A stretch of 64,000 nt of DNA from Rhodococcus sp. Leaf247 (GCF_001426185.1 NZ_LMRP01000001.1:1838765-1902764); one strand, 5' to 3'; shown: positions 30,200 through 39,582, counted from the first letter of the stretch. The notes: generated by a model not told the origin, from the sequence alone. Translations and numbers: made by a program.

Positions 30200-31486
30200 A
30201 TGATCGACAGCAGCAGACGGCACCTCGGAGCCCGCGGCAGGCTGGCTCTGTCCGCGGCATCGGCCGCGGCGTGGGCCTCTCAGAAGGCCGGACGCGGCAA
30301 GGGTTCGATGATCGGCGGACTGGTCGCGCTGAAGATCGATCCGGCGTTGATGTCCCGCCTCGGCGCGAACCGGCGCACGGCCGTGGTGACCGGAACCAAC
30401 GGCAAGTCGACGACGACCCGTATGACCGCTGCCGCGTTGGCCACCCTCGGCGACGTGGCGACGCAGGCCGACGGCGCCAACATGGACGCCGGCATCGTCG
30501 CCGCACTGAACTCCCGCCGCACCGCCCCGTTGGCGGCCCTCGAGGTGGACGAACTGCATGTTCCCCACGTGTGTGACGCGGTGAATCCCGAGGTGCTGGT
30601 GCTGCTCAACCTCAGCCGCGACCAGCTCGACCGGGTGGGCGAGATCAACATGATCGAACGCAAACTGCGCGCCGGGCTGCGCGATCATCTCGACACCGTG
30701 GTGGTGGCCAACTGCGACGACGTGCTCATGACGTCCGCCGCGTACGACTCGCCCCGCACGGTCTGGGTCGCGGCCGGCGGCGGCTGGGTCGGCGACTCGG
30801 TCAGCTGCCCTCGCACCGGCGAGCCGATCGAGTGGAGCGGCGCGCACTGGCGCAGCACGGGAACGCTCGAGGACGGTCGCGAATTCGCCCGCCCGGAACC
30901 GCAGTGGTGGCTCGACGACGACAATCTGTACGGACCCGACGGGCTGATCCTGCCGATGACGTTGACGCTTCCGGGGCGCGCGAACCGCGGCAACGCGGCA
31001 CAGGCCGTGGCAGCCGCCGTCACCATGGGCGCGGATCCGGTGGAGGCCGTGGCGGCCGTCAGCGCCGTCAGTGAAGTCGCCGGACGCTACAGCTCGATCC
31101 AGTACGGATCACACACTGTCCGAATGCTTCTGGCGAAGAATCCCGCCGGTTGGCAGGAAGCGCTGTCGATGATCGACCCCGACGCCGACGGTCTCGTCAT
31201 CGCCGTCAACGGCCAGGTTCCCGACGGCGAGGATCTGTCGTGGCTGTGGGACGTGCGGTTCGAGCACTTCGAGAACACCACGGTGATCGCCGCCGGTGAG
31301 CGCGCGACCGACCTCGGGGTGCGCCTGACCTATGCGGGCGCCGATCACAGCGTCGTCCCGAATGCGTTGCGCGCCATCGAGTCCTGCCCTCCCGGCAGAG
31401 TCGAGGTCCTGGCGAACTACACGGCGTTCCGCGATCTCGGCCGCGCCTTGGCTCGCGAAACGGCGAAGGAGGCTCCCGGTGTCTGA
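30200..31486 (+). CDS. murT: Lipid II isoglutaminyl synthase, MurT subunit
   Basis: 428 residues. MurT is a Mur-ligase-like ATPase that activates the D-glutamate carboxylate of lipid II so that GatD-derived ammonia can amidate it. The P-loop is GTNGKSTTTRM at residues 65-75; LEVDELHVPHV and LNLSRDQLDRVGE are central-domain motifs, and the C-terminal DUF1727 domain has YAGADHSVVPNALRAIE. The start at 30200 has GGGAGGA nine bases before it; an ATG at 30182 is less good. The four-cysteine zinc ribbon I recall in staphylococcal and pneumococcal MurT is not visible: only one Cys (SCPRTGEPIE) remains there. It overlaps gatD by 8 bp. Confidence 0.95.
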   Translation: MIDSSRRHLGARGRLALSAASAAAWASQKAGRGKGSMIGGLVALKIDPALMSRLGANRRTAVVTGTNGKSTTTRMTAAALATLGDVATQADGANMDAGIVAALNSRRTAPLAALEVDELHVPHVCDAVNPEVLVLLNLSRDQLDRVGEINMIERKLRAGLRDHLDTVVVANCDDVLMTSAAYDSPRTVWVAAGGGWVGDSVSCPRTGEPIEWSGAHWRSTGTLEDGREFARPEPQWWLDDDNLYGPDGLILPMTLTLPGRANRGNAAQAVAAAVTMGADPVEAVAAVSAVSEVAGRYSSIQYGSHTVRMLLAKNPAGWQEALSMIDPDADGLVIAVNGQVPDGEDLSWLWDVRFEHFENTTVIAAGERATDLGVRLTYAGADHSVVPNALRAIESCPPGRVEVLANYTAFRDLGRALARETAKEAPGV

Positions 31487-32180
31487 CTTCCGGATCGGAC
31501 TCGTCCTCCCCGACGTCATGGGGACCTACGGCGACAGCGGGAACGCTCTGGTGCTCCGCCAGCGCATGCTCATGCGCGGACTCGACGCCGAGATCGTCTC
31601 CATCACGCTCGCCGACCCGGTACCGGACTCCCTCGACGTCTACGTTCTCGGTGGCGCGGAGGATTCGGCTCAGCGCTTGGCGACCAAACACCTCGCGCGG
31701 TACCCGGGTCTGCAGCGCGCCGCGGAACGCGGTGCTCCCGTCCTCGCGATATGCGCAGCGATCCAGGTACTCGGCGAGTGGTACGAGACCAGCTCGGGCG
31801 AACGCGTCGACGGTGTCTCGATGCTGAACGTCACCACGGCGCCGCAGGAGACCCGGTCGATCGGTGAAGTCATCACCCGCCCGGTGTCCGACCGCTTGAC
31901 CCAGACGCTGACCGGCTTCGAGAACCACCGTGGCGGTACGACTCTCGGTCCCGATGCCGCACCGTTCGCGCGTGTCGAGCACGGCGTCGGCAACGGTGTC
32001 GGCGACGGCAACGAGGGCGTCGTGCAGGGCTCGGTGATCGGCACCTACATGCACGGACCGGCGCTGGCCCGCAATCCCGAACTGGCGGACCATCTGCTCG
32101 AGACAGCTCTGGGTCACTCCCTCGAGCCGCTGCACCTGGCCGACGTCGAGCAGCTGCGCACCGAGCGTCTGCGCCGCTAG
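31479..32180 (+). CDS. gatD: Lipid II isoglutaminyl synthase, GatD glutaminase subunit
   Basis: 233 residues from the GTG at 31479, which has AAGGAGG ten bases upstream and overlaps the end of murT by 8 bp. CobB/CobQ-like class I glutamine amidotransferase: VLPDVMGTYGDSGNALVLRQ at the N-terminus, nucleophile Cys92 in LAICAAIQVLG and catalytic His192 in TYMHGPAL, matching the Cys/His pair of S. aureus GatD. It releases ammonia from glutamine for MurT. Its TAG stop shares the CTAG at 32177-32180 with the convergent AbrB-type gene. Confidence 0.95.
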   Translation: MSDFRIGLVLPDVMGTYGDSGNALVLRQRMLMRGLDAEIVSITLADPVPDSLDVYVLGGAEDSAQRLATKHLARYPGLQRAAERGAPVLAICAAIQVLGEWYETSSGERVDGVSMLNVTTAPQETRSIGEVITRPVSDRLTQTLTGFENHRGGTTLGPDAAPFARVEHGVGNGVGDGNEGVVQGSVIGTYMHGPALARNPELADHLLETALGHSLEPLHLADVEQLRTERLRR

Positions 32181-33277
32181 ACCGAGACCGGATCCTCGGC
32201 CGGTTTCCGCGCCGCCCGGCGCATCAGCAGCTGGGCGATCAGCGGTGCGGCGATCAGCATCGACACCAGGCGGATCAGTTGCACGCAGGCGACGAAGGTG
32301 ACGTCGCTTCCTGTCGACGCGGACACAGCCAGCACGGCCGCGAGCCCACCCGGAGTCGTCGCGAGGTAACCCGTCAGCAGGCTCGTGCCCGTCCACGCGG
32401 ACAGCGCCCAGCCGAGCAGCGCGCAGATGACTCCGATGCCCGCGACGAGAGCGAACGCGTAGGGAAAGAGCCGACCGATCAGACGCAGGCTCGACATCGT
32501 GAAGGCCAAGCCCGCTTGCCATCCGATCACCAGGAAGGCGATCGGGAGCACGATCGGGGGGATCTCGATGCCCACCGGCCACCCGAGAAGAGCGAGTGCG
32601 CCGGACACCAGCAACGGTCCCAGCGTCGCGGGTGCGGGAAGACGCGCGAGCCGCCCCAGAGCGATGCCCACCAGCACGGCACCGACGAGGAACAGCACAC
32701 CGATCCACCACGGCAGCGCATCGTCGACGGGTTCCGCAGGCTCGACGGCATGCGTGTCCGCGTGGAACACGAAGGTGACCACCAGCGGCATCGTCACGAC
32801 GACCAGAGCGACGCGGAGGTACTGCACGACGGCGACGACACGCTCGTCTCCGCCGAGTTCGCGCGCCGTGGCCACCAGTCCGGTGGCGCCGCCGGCGATC
32901 AACGCCAGCATGCCCGTCGCTGCCGTCACATCCTTGTTCAGTGCGAGAAGTGCGCCGCAGCCGGCACTGACCGCCAAGGTGGCGATCCCGATGGCCACCG
33001 CGGGAAACCAGTTGTCGCCCAACGCAGCCAGAGTCTCGATGTCCACCATCAGGCCGATCGTCACGGCCAGGGTTCCCTGGGCCGCCATCGACCCGAACCG
33101 CGGGACCGCGCGCGGACCCAGTCCCGTCAGGGCGAAGAAAACCGCGACGACGAGAGCCGCGAACAGTGACGGGGCGGTCAGTCCCACAGCGTCGAGAAGG
33201 AACCATCCGGCCACGGACACGGCTGTGAGCGCCACCCAGCGGGTGGCGCTCACAGCGACGGTACGAACTCTGCTCAC
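32177..33277 (-). CDS. AbrB family membrane protein
   Basis: 366 residues, about ten membrane helices in two repeats, the AbrB duplication arrangement (PF05145): SLFAALVVAVFFALTGLGPR and later LLTGYLATTPGGLAAVLAVS; the repeat motif PGG(L/A)xxV appears at GGATGLVATA and TTPGGLAAVLAV. These proteins are putative transporters, some linked to ammonium or glyphosate/organic-acid handling, function uncertain. The GTG start at 33277 overlaps the universal-stress-protein stop by 4 bp, so the two are coupled. The longer upstream frame overlaps that gene and is rejected. Confidence 0.82.
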   Translation of the reverse strand: MSRVRTVAVSATRWVALTAVSVAGWFLLDAVGLTAPSLFAALVVAVFFALTGLGPRAVPRFGSMAAQGTLAVTIGLMVDIETLAALGDNWFPAVAIGIATLAVSAGCGALLALNKDVTAATGMLALIAGGATGLVATARELGGDERVVAVVQYLRVALVVVTMPLVVTFVFHADTHAVEPAEPVDDALPWWIGVLFLVGAVLVGIALGRLARLPAPATLGPLLVSGALALLGWPVGIEIPPIVLPIAFLVIGWQAGLAFTMSSLRLIGRLFPYAFALVAGIGVICALLGWALSAWTGTSLLTGYLATTPGGLAAVLAVSASTGSDVTFVACVQLIRLVSMLIAAPLIAQLLMRRAARKPAEDPVSV

Positions 33278-33675
33278 GACTTGACGAGCAGCACCGGTAC
33301 CGGTGTTTCGAGAAGCAGACGCTGGATCGACTGGCCCATCAGGAACTTTCCGACGGCCGACCGGTGACGCGAACCCACCACGAGGAGTTCGGCTCCGGAC
33401 TTCTCGATCAGCGCGAGCAGGGTGGTCGTGGCATCGGGGTCGGGCTGAGCTGCGGCCAGGGTCCACGTCGCCTCGGATTCACCGAGAGCCGAGAGCGACG
33501 CCCTGATGGATTCCTCCACCGCGTCGGCCTCCTTGGCCTCCGAGGAGGGATCGGGTGAACCGGAGTACGCATGCAGCACAACCAGGTCGGTACCGGTCGC
33601 CCGTGCCTGCTGGAGTGCGGATCCGAGGGCTTTGCGGCCTTCGTCGGAGCTGTTGTGAACGACGGCGACACTCAT
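33274..33675 (-). CDS. Universal stress protein (UspA family)
   Basis: 133 residues, one Usp domain. MSVAVVHNSSDEGRKALGSA leads into the alpha/beta fold; the ATP-binding loop signature G-x2-G-x9-G-(S/T) is seen in VVGSRHRSAVGKFLMGQSIQ. Single-domain Usp proteins modulate stress survival or a partner protein. It lies downstream of the citrate carrier (31 bp) and overlaps the AbrB-type gene by 4 bp, so it may be a soluble partner of these membrane transporters. Confidence 0.88.
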   Translation of the reverse strand: MSVAVVHNSSDEGRKALGSALQQARATGTDLVVLHAYSGSPDPSSEAKEADAVEESIRASLSALGESEATWTLAAAQPDPDATTTLLALIEKSGAELLVVGSRHRSAVGKFLMGQSIQRLLLETPVPVLLVKS

Positions 33676-33706
33676 GATCGTGTGTTCTCTTTCTCGTGGA
33701 TGCTGA

Positions 33707-35107
33707 TCAGCCGAAGGGGATCTGGCCGAGGAGGACGCCGACGGCGAGCATCGTCAAGGAGACGACGGTGGCGCGCCACAGGACCTTGCGGTGGTGGTCG
33801 GCGAGCGAGACGCCGGCAAGGGTGACCAGCAGCAGGATGGCGGGGACCAGCGGGCTCTGCAGGTGGACGGGCTGGCCGGTGATCGAGGCGCGTGCCATCT
33901 CGACCGGCTCGATGCCGTACTGCGCGGCCGTCTCGGTGAGCACCGGGAGGATGCCGAAGTAGAAGGCGTCGTTGGTCATGAAGAACGTCAGCGGGATCGA
34001 CAGGATTCCGGTGATGACGGCCAGGAACGGTCCCATGGCGTCCGGGATGACGCCGAGGAGCCACTCGGCCATCGCCTCGACCATTCCGGTACCGGAGAAC
34101 ACGCCGGTGAGGACGGCAGCGGCGAGCACCATGGCGACGACGGAGACGATCGAGGCGGAGTGGCGTGCGATGGCCTCGCCCTGCTCCTTGACCTTCGGGA
34201 AGTTGAACGTGAGCGCGATGGAGGCGGCGATCATGAACAGCACCGGGATGGGGAGGATGTCCATGACCAGGATGACGAGGAGCGTGACGGTCAGGATCGC
34301 GTTGAACCAGAGCAGCTTCGGACGCAGGGTGTCGCGGTTCGGGTCGAGGCCGTCGATGAACTGACCTGCCTTGCCGTCGTTCTCGTCGTCACCGGTGGTG
34401 ATGTCGGCGCTTCCGGTGCTGCGACGGGTCTTGCCGGTTCCGGTGCCGTCGGTACCCACGCCGGCTCCCACGAGCTCCGTGTCGTAGACCAGCGAGCCGA
34501 GGCGGCGACGCTCCATCAGGCCGAGGTGGATCGAGAAGAGCAGCACGATGATCAGGCCGGCGATCATGGACGGCACCATGGGGATGAACACGTCGGAGGG
34601 CGAGATGCCCAGTGCCGATGCGGCGCGGACGGTGGGTCCACCCCACGGGATGATGTTCATCGTGCCGTTGGCCAGACCGGCGACGACGGTCAGGATGACC
34701 GGGGAGACACCGAGTTTGAGGTAGAGCGGCAGCAACGCGGACGTCACGATGATGAACGTCGTGGAGCCGTCACCGTCGAGCGAGACGACCATGGCCAGCA
34801 CGGCGGTACCGACGACCAGCTTCATCGGGTCGTTGCGCACCAGGCGCAGGATGCCGCGCACCAGCGGGTCGAACAGTCCGACGTCGATCATGATGCCGAA
34901 GAAGATGATCGCGAAGAACAGCAACGCGGCGGTCGGGGCGAGCGATTTGATGCCGTCCGTGATCATGTCGCCGATGCCGAGGCCGGCTCCGGCGAACAGA
35001 CCGAAGATGACCGGCACCAAGATCAGCGCGACGACGGGCGTCGCACGTTTGGTCAGGATCAGGAACATGAAAGCGGCAACCATGAGGAAGCCGAGTATCA
35101 CCAACAT
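33707..35107 (-). CDS. citM: CitMHS family citrate transporter
   Basis: 466 residues, about twelve membrane helices. Family features: MLVILGFLMVAAFMFLILTK, LVVGTAVLAMVVSLDGDGST near residue 100 and NGTMNIIPWGGPTVRAA near 150, all typical of CitMHS carriers that take up citrate complexed with Mg2+ or Ca2+ together with protons. A hydrophilic loop follows (residues about 210-255). GAGGAG precedes the start. It is downstream of the tctC-like gene and divergent from the citrate-type two-component system, so it is likely induced by citrate. The choice of metal is not readable from sequence; the symbol is generic. Confidence 0.9.
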   Translation of the reverse strand: MLVILGFLMVAAFMFLILTKRATPVVALILVPVIFGLFAGAGLGIGDMITDGIKSLAPTAALLFFAIIFFGIMIDVGLFDPLVRGILRLVRNDPMKLVVGTAVLAMVVSLDGDGSTTFIIVTSALLPLYLKLGVSPVILTVVAGLANGTMNIIPWGGPTVRAASALGISPSDVFIPMVPSMIAGLIIVLLFSIHLGLMERRRLGSLVYDTELVGAGVGTDGTGTGKTRRSTGSADITTGDDENDGKAGQFIDGLDPNRDTLRPKLLWFNAILTVTLLVILVMDILPIPVLFMIAASIALTFNFPKVKEQGEAIARHSASIVSVVAMVLAAAVLTGVFSGTGMVEAMAEWLLGVIPDAMGPFLAVITGILSIPLTFFMTNDAFYFGILPVLTETAAQYGIEPVEMARASITGQPVHLQSPLVPAILLLVTLAGVSLADHHRKVLWRATVVSLTMLAVGVLLGQIPFG

Positions 35108-35201
35108 GGTTACTACTCCTCGTGTTTCGAGTGGGGTTCATCGAGTGGATCGGGGTGTTCAGGACACAGCTGTCGCAGAGGACCGAGCTGGTGGGCCGGC
35201 G

Positions 35202-36188
35202 TCAGCCGGTGGTGGGTGGGCCGATCGTGGTGCGGACGAGGTCGGCCTGCTCGTCCAGGAACGACGCGAAGTCGTCACCGGTGAGAAGAGCGTCCCTCCA
35301 CCCGTTGCGCAGCAGGATCTCCTGCCACACAGGGGATTCGACCAACGACTCGACCTGGGCGGTCAGAGCGTCGACCCGGTCGGGCGGCAGTCCTGGCGGC
35401 GCGAGGATGCCCCGCCAGTTGTCGAAGTCCAGGTCCACACCCTGCTCGCGGACGGTGGGGGCGTCGATACCGTCGATACGCTCGGCGCTGGAGACGGCGA
35501 GGACACGGACGGTGCCCGACGCGATCTGGTCGAGGTACTCGCTCACGCCGGTCGTGGCCACGTCGACCTGGCCGGTGAGCAGGGCGGGAAGCAGCTCGCC
35601 GCCCCCGTCGTAGACGCGGTACTCGGACGCCCGCGGATCGACTCCGACGGCCCGAGCGAGCTGGGTTCGGAACAGTCCGTCCGGACCCCCCTCGGCGGAC
35701 CCGCCGGCGAACTGGAGACCGGACGTGTCCGAGCGCCACCGATCGAGCAGGTCGGCGAACGTACGCAGCGGGGATGCCGCCGGTACGAGCACGACCTCGG
35801 GTTCGGTGACCAGGCGGGCGATGGGAGTGACGTCGGTGATCGAGTGATCGGACGGGGTGGTGGACAGTGCGCCCACCAGCCCCAGTCCCATCACCAGCAG
35901 GAGCCGATCGTTGCCCTGTTCCAGAGCAAGACGATTGAGCCCCACGACGCCACCCGATCCGGGTAGTACGAGAACGTCGTCCACCACGACGTCCTCCGCG
36001 GCCCAACCTCGGGCCAAGCTGCGAGCGGTCAGGTCGTAACCGCCACCGGCGACGGAGGGAGCGATGAGACGAAGTCCCGGCTCCCCCACCCCGGTCACCA
36101 TGGACGGCATCGCCGCACTGCAGGCGATCGCCGTGCAGAGCACCACCAGCAGCGCTGCGAGAGCGCTGATGCGGCGACGTCGGTTCAT
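35202..36188 (-). CDS. TctC-like tricarboxylate-binding lipoprotein
   Basis: 328 residues from ATG 36188 (MNRRRRISALAALLVVLCTA), ending its signal at lipobox AIAC, so an anchored extracytoplasmic protein. The fold is that of tripartite tricarboxylate transporter receptors: LRLIAPSVAGGGYDLTARSL at the N-terminus, VTPIARLVTEPEVVLVPAAS, GGSAEGGPDGLFRTQLA and VREQGVDLDFDNWRGILAPP. The TctA and TctB membrane subunits are absent; instead a CitMHS carrier follows 94 bp downstream. It may act as a citrate receptor that informs the divergent sensor kinase, as proposed for BctC in Bordetella; that role is inference. Confidence 0.85.
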   Translation of the reverse strand: MNRRRRISALAALLVVLCTAIACSAAMPSMVTGVGEPGLRLIAPSVAGGGYDLTARSLARGWAAEDVVVDDVLVLPGSGGVVGLNRLALEQGNDRLLLVMGLGLVGALSTTPSDHSITDVTPIARLVTEPEVVLVPAASPLRTFADLLDRWRSDTSGLQFAGGSAEGGPDGLFRTQLARAVGVDPRASEYRVYDGGGELLPALLTGQVDVATTGVSEYLDQIASGTVRVLAVSSAERIDGIDAPTVREQGVDLDFDNWRGILAPPGLPPDRVDALTAQVESLVESPVWQEILLRNGWRDALLTGDDFASFLDEQADLVRTTIGPPTTG

Positions 36189-36214
36189 GGGCACGATCTC
36201 ACTGTGGCGCATCT

Positions 36215-36254
36215 TGTGACTGCGGTCACCCTTTGGTGCACAAACGGGATTGTG
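36215..36254. promoter_or_regulatory. Crp/GlxR-like site and inverted repeat between tctC and the sensor kinase
   Basis: TGTGA-CTGCGG-TCACC at 36215-36230 matches nine of ten Crp consensus positions and ends 27 bp before the tctC start. Next to it CACAA-ACGGGA-TTGTG at 36239-36254 is a perfect 5-bp inverted repeat, a candidate site for the CitB-type regulator. The gap (36189-36326) must contain both divergent promoters. Confidence 0.5.
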
Positions 36255-36326
36255 TTCATTGTGCGCGCCGGCCGTGCACGCCGATGCGCGAACTCCCGCA
36301 CCGTCCGGCGGTACGGTTCAGCGGTG

Positions 36327-37967
36327 ATGCGGCGGCGACTGAATCTCCTTCGATCACGCCGCACCCTCTCGTCACAACTGCTCGGACTCCAGCTTCTCAT
36401 CATCGTCGCCGTGCTCGTGGTCATCAGCGGCCTCTCGCTCGCGCAGGCGTCCGCGACCTTCCAACGTGAGCAGGGCCTGCGCGTGCAGTCCGCCGCGGAG
36501 AATCTGGCTGCCAGCCCTACCGTCCGGCAGTTGCTGCCCTCTGCTCAGCCACGCATCCGGTCGGGGCTTCAGGGCGCCGTGGAGTCGGTGCGCGCAGTGT
36601 CCGGCCTCGACTACGCACAACTCACCGATCCCGACGGCGTCATCGTCGTCGCCACGGATCCGTCGCGGATCGGGCAGAAGTCCGCCGCCGAGGGTGCCGG
36701 AGCCCGCGCCGGCCGATCCTGGACCGGTCTGGCCGAGACCAGCGAGAACACGGCACTGTCCCCGAACGCGTCCGTCCAGTCGCAGGTCCCGGTACTCGAC
36801 GCCGACGGTCGGATCGTGGGAGTGGCCATCGTCGGGCGTGAGTACCCGTCGGTGTGGGCGCGGCTCGGCCAGGCAACCCCCGACCTGCTCATCTACCTCG
36901 CGGTCGCCTCCGTCCTGGGAGCCGTGGGCTCCATCCTGCTTGCCCGACGCGTCAAGCGGCAGACGATGGGCATGGAGGCCGGAGAGATCGTGGACCTCGT
37001 CCGGCAACGTCAGGCCATGCTCGAGGGACTGAAGGAAGCCGTTGTCGCACTGGATCCTTCGGGCAGGGTCGTCCTGCTGAGCCGCAGCGCCCACGACATG
37101 CTCGGTCTCCCCGAGGACAGTGTCGGACGGGACGTGGAGAAGCTGGGGCTCGACGATCGCGTGCTCGACGTCCTGCGCCACCCCAGCGACGACGGTGATC
37201 AACTCGTTCTCACCGGTGATCGCATCCTGGTCTTCAACACCGTCCCGATCGAGGCTGCCGGTCGGAAGGTCGCGACGGTCACCACGTTCCGCGACCGCAC
37301 GGAGCTCAGCGACGTCGAGAGCAAGCTCGACATCAGCCGCACCAGTTCGACCGCACTGCGCGAACACATCCACGAGTTCGACAACCAGCTGCACACCATC
37401 TCGGGGCTGGTGCAGCTCGGCGAGTACGACGAGGTCGAGCGCTACGTCGACGGCATCACCGAGCATCGAGAACGGCTGACCTCCACCGTCACCGACCGCA
37501 TCGACGATCTGGGGGTCGCCGCCCTGCTGATCGCGAAGATCGGTGCGGCGGCCGCACGGTCGGTCACCATTGCGCTCGACGACGCCTCGAATCTGCCCCG
37601 ATCGAGCGACGACGGCTCCCGCGATCTCTGCACCATCGTCGGCAATCTCGTCGACAATGCTGTGGACGCGCTGCTGGAACACGGGACACCGGATCCGGTC
37701 GTACGAGTGCGCATCGTGACCACCGAGGACCGTATCGACGTCGAGATCGCCGACAACGGCCCGGGCATCGACGCTCCGGACGTCGACAAGGTCTTCGAAC
37801 AGGGGTGGAGTACCAAGGGGACGTCGCTCGACGGCCACGGTTTCGGCCTGGCCCTCGTCCGCGTCGTCTGTCGCCGCGGCGGCGGCGAGGTGTCGGTGGG
37901 TGAGAGAGTCGAGGACGGCAGGCGCTGGACGGTCTTCCGGGCGAGCGTGGGGAGGGACGAACGATGA
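36327..37967 (+). CDS. CitA/DcuS-type sensor histidine kinase
   Basis: 546 residues. Two membrane helices (about residues 18-39 and 190-212) enclose an extracytoplasmic PAS-like ligand domain with the typical GLDYAQLTDPDGVIVVATDP. A cytoplasmic PAS follows (LEGLKEAVVALDPSGRVVLL), then the dimerisation segment HEFDNQLHTISGLVQLGEYD with phospho-acceptor His349, and an ATPase domain with LVDNAVDALL (N box), DNGPGIDAP (G1) and GHGFGLALV (G2). Kinases of this group sense citrate or C4-dicarboxylates. ATG 36327 is preferred; a GTG lies one codon upstream. The stop overlaps the response regulator start by 4 bp. Confidence 0.92.
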   Translation: MRRRLNLLRSRRTLSSQLLGLQLLIIVAVLVVISGLSLAQASATFQREQGLRVQSAAENLAASPTVRQLLPSAQPRIRSGLQGAVESVRAVSGLDYAQLTDPDGVIVVATDPSRIGQKSAAEGAGARAGRSWTGLAETSENTALSPNASVQSQVPVLDADGRIVGVAIVGREYPSVWARLGQATPDLLIYLAVASVLGAVGSILLARRVKRQTMGMEAGEIVDLVRQRQAMLEGLKEAVVALDPSGRVVLLSRSAHDMLGLPEDSVGRDVEKLGLDDRVLDVLRHPSDDGDQLVLTGDRILVFNTVPIEAAGRKVATVTTFRDRTELSDVESKLDISRTSSTALREHIHEFDNQLHTISGLVQLGEYDEVERYVDGITEHRERLTSTVTDRIDDLGVAALLIAKIGAAAARSVTIALDDASNLPRSSDDGSRDLCTIVGNLVDNAVDALLEHGTPDPVVRVRIVTTEDRIDVEIADNGPGIDAPDVDKVFEQGWSTKGTSLDGHGFGLALVRVVCRRGGGEVSVGERVEDGRRWTVFRASVGRDER

Positions 37968-38632
37968 CGCTCAAGGTTCTGGTGGTCGACGACGACTTCA
38001 TGGTCGCGCGCGTACACACCGGGTTCGTGGCGAAGGTGGACGGCTTCGAGGTGTGCGGGGTGGCGCACACGGCCAGGGAGGCGCTGGAGAAGGTCGAGTC
38101 GACACGGCCGGATCTGGTGCTTCTGGACGTCCACCTGCCGGGCGTCACCGGACTCGATCTGATCGGCCCGTTCCGCGACATCATCCCTGACCTGGACGTT
38201 CTGGTCATCACCAGCGAGCGTGAGGCCGAGTCGGTTCAGAGGGCGCTACGCGCCGGCGCCGTGCACTATCTGATCAAGCCGTTCAAGTTCTCCGCCCTGC
38301 AGGAGCGGCTCGAGCACTACCGGCACACCCGCGAGTCGTTGGCGGCCATCTCCGAGGCGGAGCAGGATGCCGTCGACAAGGCGTTCGGAGTTCGCGGTGC
38401 GGCCACCCGTCTACCCAAGGGGCTGAGCGGCGAGACGTTGACGATGGTGGAGCAGCACCTCAGGGACCACGAGACGGAGATCTCCGCGAGCGCGATGGCC
38501 GAACGCACGGGCATGTCGCGCTCCAGCGCGCGGCGCTACCTGGAGTACCTTTCCGACGTGAACCGCGTGACGGTGACGCTCGACTACGGCAACGTCGGCC
38601 GGCCGGAGCGGCTCTACCGACTCAAGCGCTAG
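37964..38632 (+). CDS. CitB/DcuR-type response regulator
   Basis: 222 residues. Receiver domain: acidic pair in VVDDDFM, phospho-acceptor Asp55 in LLDVHLPG, Thr83 and Lys105 (LIKPFKF). The C-terminal part is a winged helix of the CitB type ([20 protein letters not shown] and EYLSDVNRV). It is coupled to the upstream kinase by a 4-bp overlap and should activate the divergent tctC-citM genes in response to citrate. Its TAG stop shares the CTAG at 38629-38632 with convergent recR. Confidence 0.92.
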   Translation: MTLKVLVVDDDFMVARVHTGFVAKVDGFEVCGVAHTAREALEKVESTRPDLVLLDVHLPGVTGLDLIGPFRDIIPDLDVLVITSEREAESVQRALRAGAVHYLIKPFKFSALQERLEHYRHTRESLAAISEAEQDAVDKAFGVRGAATRLPKGLSGETLTMVEQHLRDHETEISASAMAERTGMSRSSARRYLEYLSDVNRVTVTLDYGNVGRPERLYRLKR

Positions 38633-39240
38633 CGCATCACGTTGCGGCCGGACAGCGCCCGGCCCAACGTGAGCTCGTCGGCGAATTCGAGGTCGCCGCC
38701 CATCGGCAGACCGGATGCCAGGCGCGTCACGCTCAGACCGGGGAAGTCGCGCATCATGCGCAGCAGGTAGGTCGCCGTCGCCTCGCCCTCGGTGTTGGGG
38801 TCGGTGGCGATGATGACCTCCGAGACGTCGACACCGTCCTCCTGATTGCCGACGCGGGTAAGCAGCTCACGGATGCGGAGTTGGTCCGGACCGACGCCGC
38901 TGAGCGGATCGAGAGCACCGCCGAGCACGTGGTAGCGGCCCTTGAACTCGCGAGTGCGCTCGACGGCCTGGACGTCCTTCGGCTCCTCTACGACGCAGAT
39001 CATGGTGCGATCCCGCCGGGGATCGGAGCAGATGCGGCACATCTCCTTGTCCGAGACGGTGCCGCACACGATGCAGAACTGCACTCCGTCGCGAACACGC
39101 TGCAGAGCTTTCTGCAGGCGGTCGATGTCGGGCGCCTCGACGGCGAGGAGGTGGAAGGCGATGCGCTGCGCACTCTTCGGTCCGACACCGGGGAGCTTGC
39201 CCAGCTCGTCGATCAGATCCTGGACCGGACCTTCGTACAC
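38629..39240 (-). CDS. recR: Recombination protein RecR
   Basis: 203 residues from a GTG. Helix-hairpin-helix [18 protein letters not shown] near residues 15-32, a four-cysteine zinc finger (Cys56, 59, 68, 71), a Toprim domain with [14 protein letters not shown] and [17 protein letters not shown], and a C-terminal [19 protein letters not shown]. RecR acts with RecO and RecF to load RecA at gaps. It starts 3 bp after the ybaB stop, the usual operon order. Confidence 0.97.
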   Translation of the reverse strand: MYEGPVQDLIDELGKLPGVGPKSAQRIAFHLLAVEAPDIDRLQKALQRVRDGVQFCIVCGTVSDKEMCRICSDPRRDRTMICVVEEPKDVQAVERTREFKGRYHVLGGALDPLSGVGPDQLRIRELLTRVGNQEDGVDVSEVIIATDPNTEGEATATYLLRMMRDFPGLSVTRLASGLPMGGDLEFADELTLGRALSGRNVMR

Positions 39241-39243
39241 GGT

Positions 39244-39582
39244 CTAGAAGCCGGGCAGACCGGGAAGACCGCCGCCGGCGAGACCGGCGAGGGGGCCGAG
39301 CTTCTGCGAGGCGACCTCGGCCGCCGCGCGCGACGCGTCCGCGATGGCGCCGATGACCAGATCCTGCAGGGTGTCGACGTCGTCGGGATCGACGACCTTG
39401 GGGTCGATGGTCAGACCGACCACCTCGCCGCTGCCCTTGACGGTGGCCACGACGAGTCCGCCGCCGGCGCTGCCGGTGACCTCGGTCGCGGCGATCTCGG
39501 CCTGGGCGGCCATGAGCTGCTGCTGCATCTGCTGGGCCTGCTGCAGCAGTTGGGACATGTCGGGCTGTTCACCGGGTTGCAC
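39244..39582 (-). CDS. YbaB/EbfC family nucleoid-associated protein
   Basis: 112 residues from a GTG ([15 protein letters not shown]), the start that fits the mycobacterial homologue. It has the Gln-rich coiled helix [20 protein letters not shown], the core [20 protein letters not shown] and a Gly/Pro-rich tail. YbaB binds DNA as a dimer and is nearly always next to recR. It shapes local DNA structure; a precise role is not established. Confidence 0.93.
   Translation of the reverse strand: MQPGEQPDMSQLLQQAQQMQQQLMAAQAEIAATEVTGSAGGGLVVATVKGSGEVVGLTIDPKVVDPDDVDTLQDLVIGAIADASRAAAEVASQKLGPLAGLAGGGLPGLPGF

Noticed and set aside
31206-33206. 666-codon minus-strand frame across gatD, murT end and the AbrB-type gene
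   Set aside because: Overlaps three well-supported genes in other frames; the translation is Arg/Gly-rich noise.
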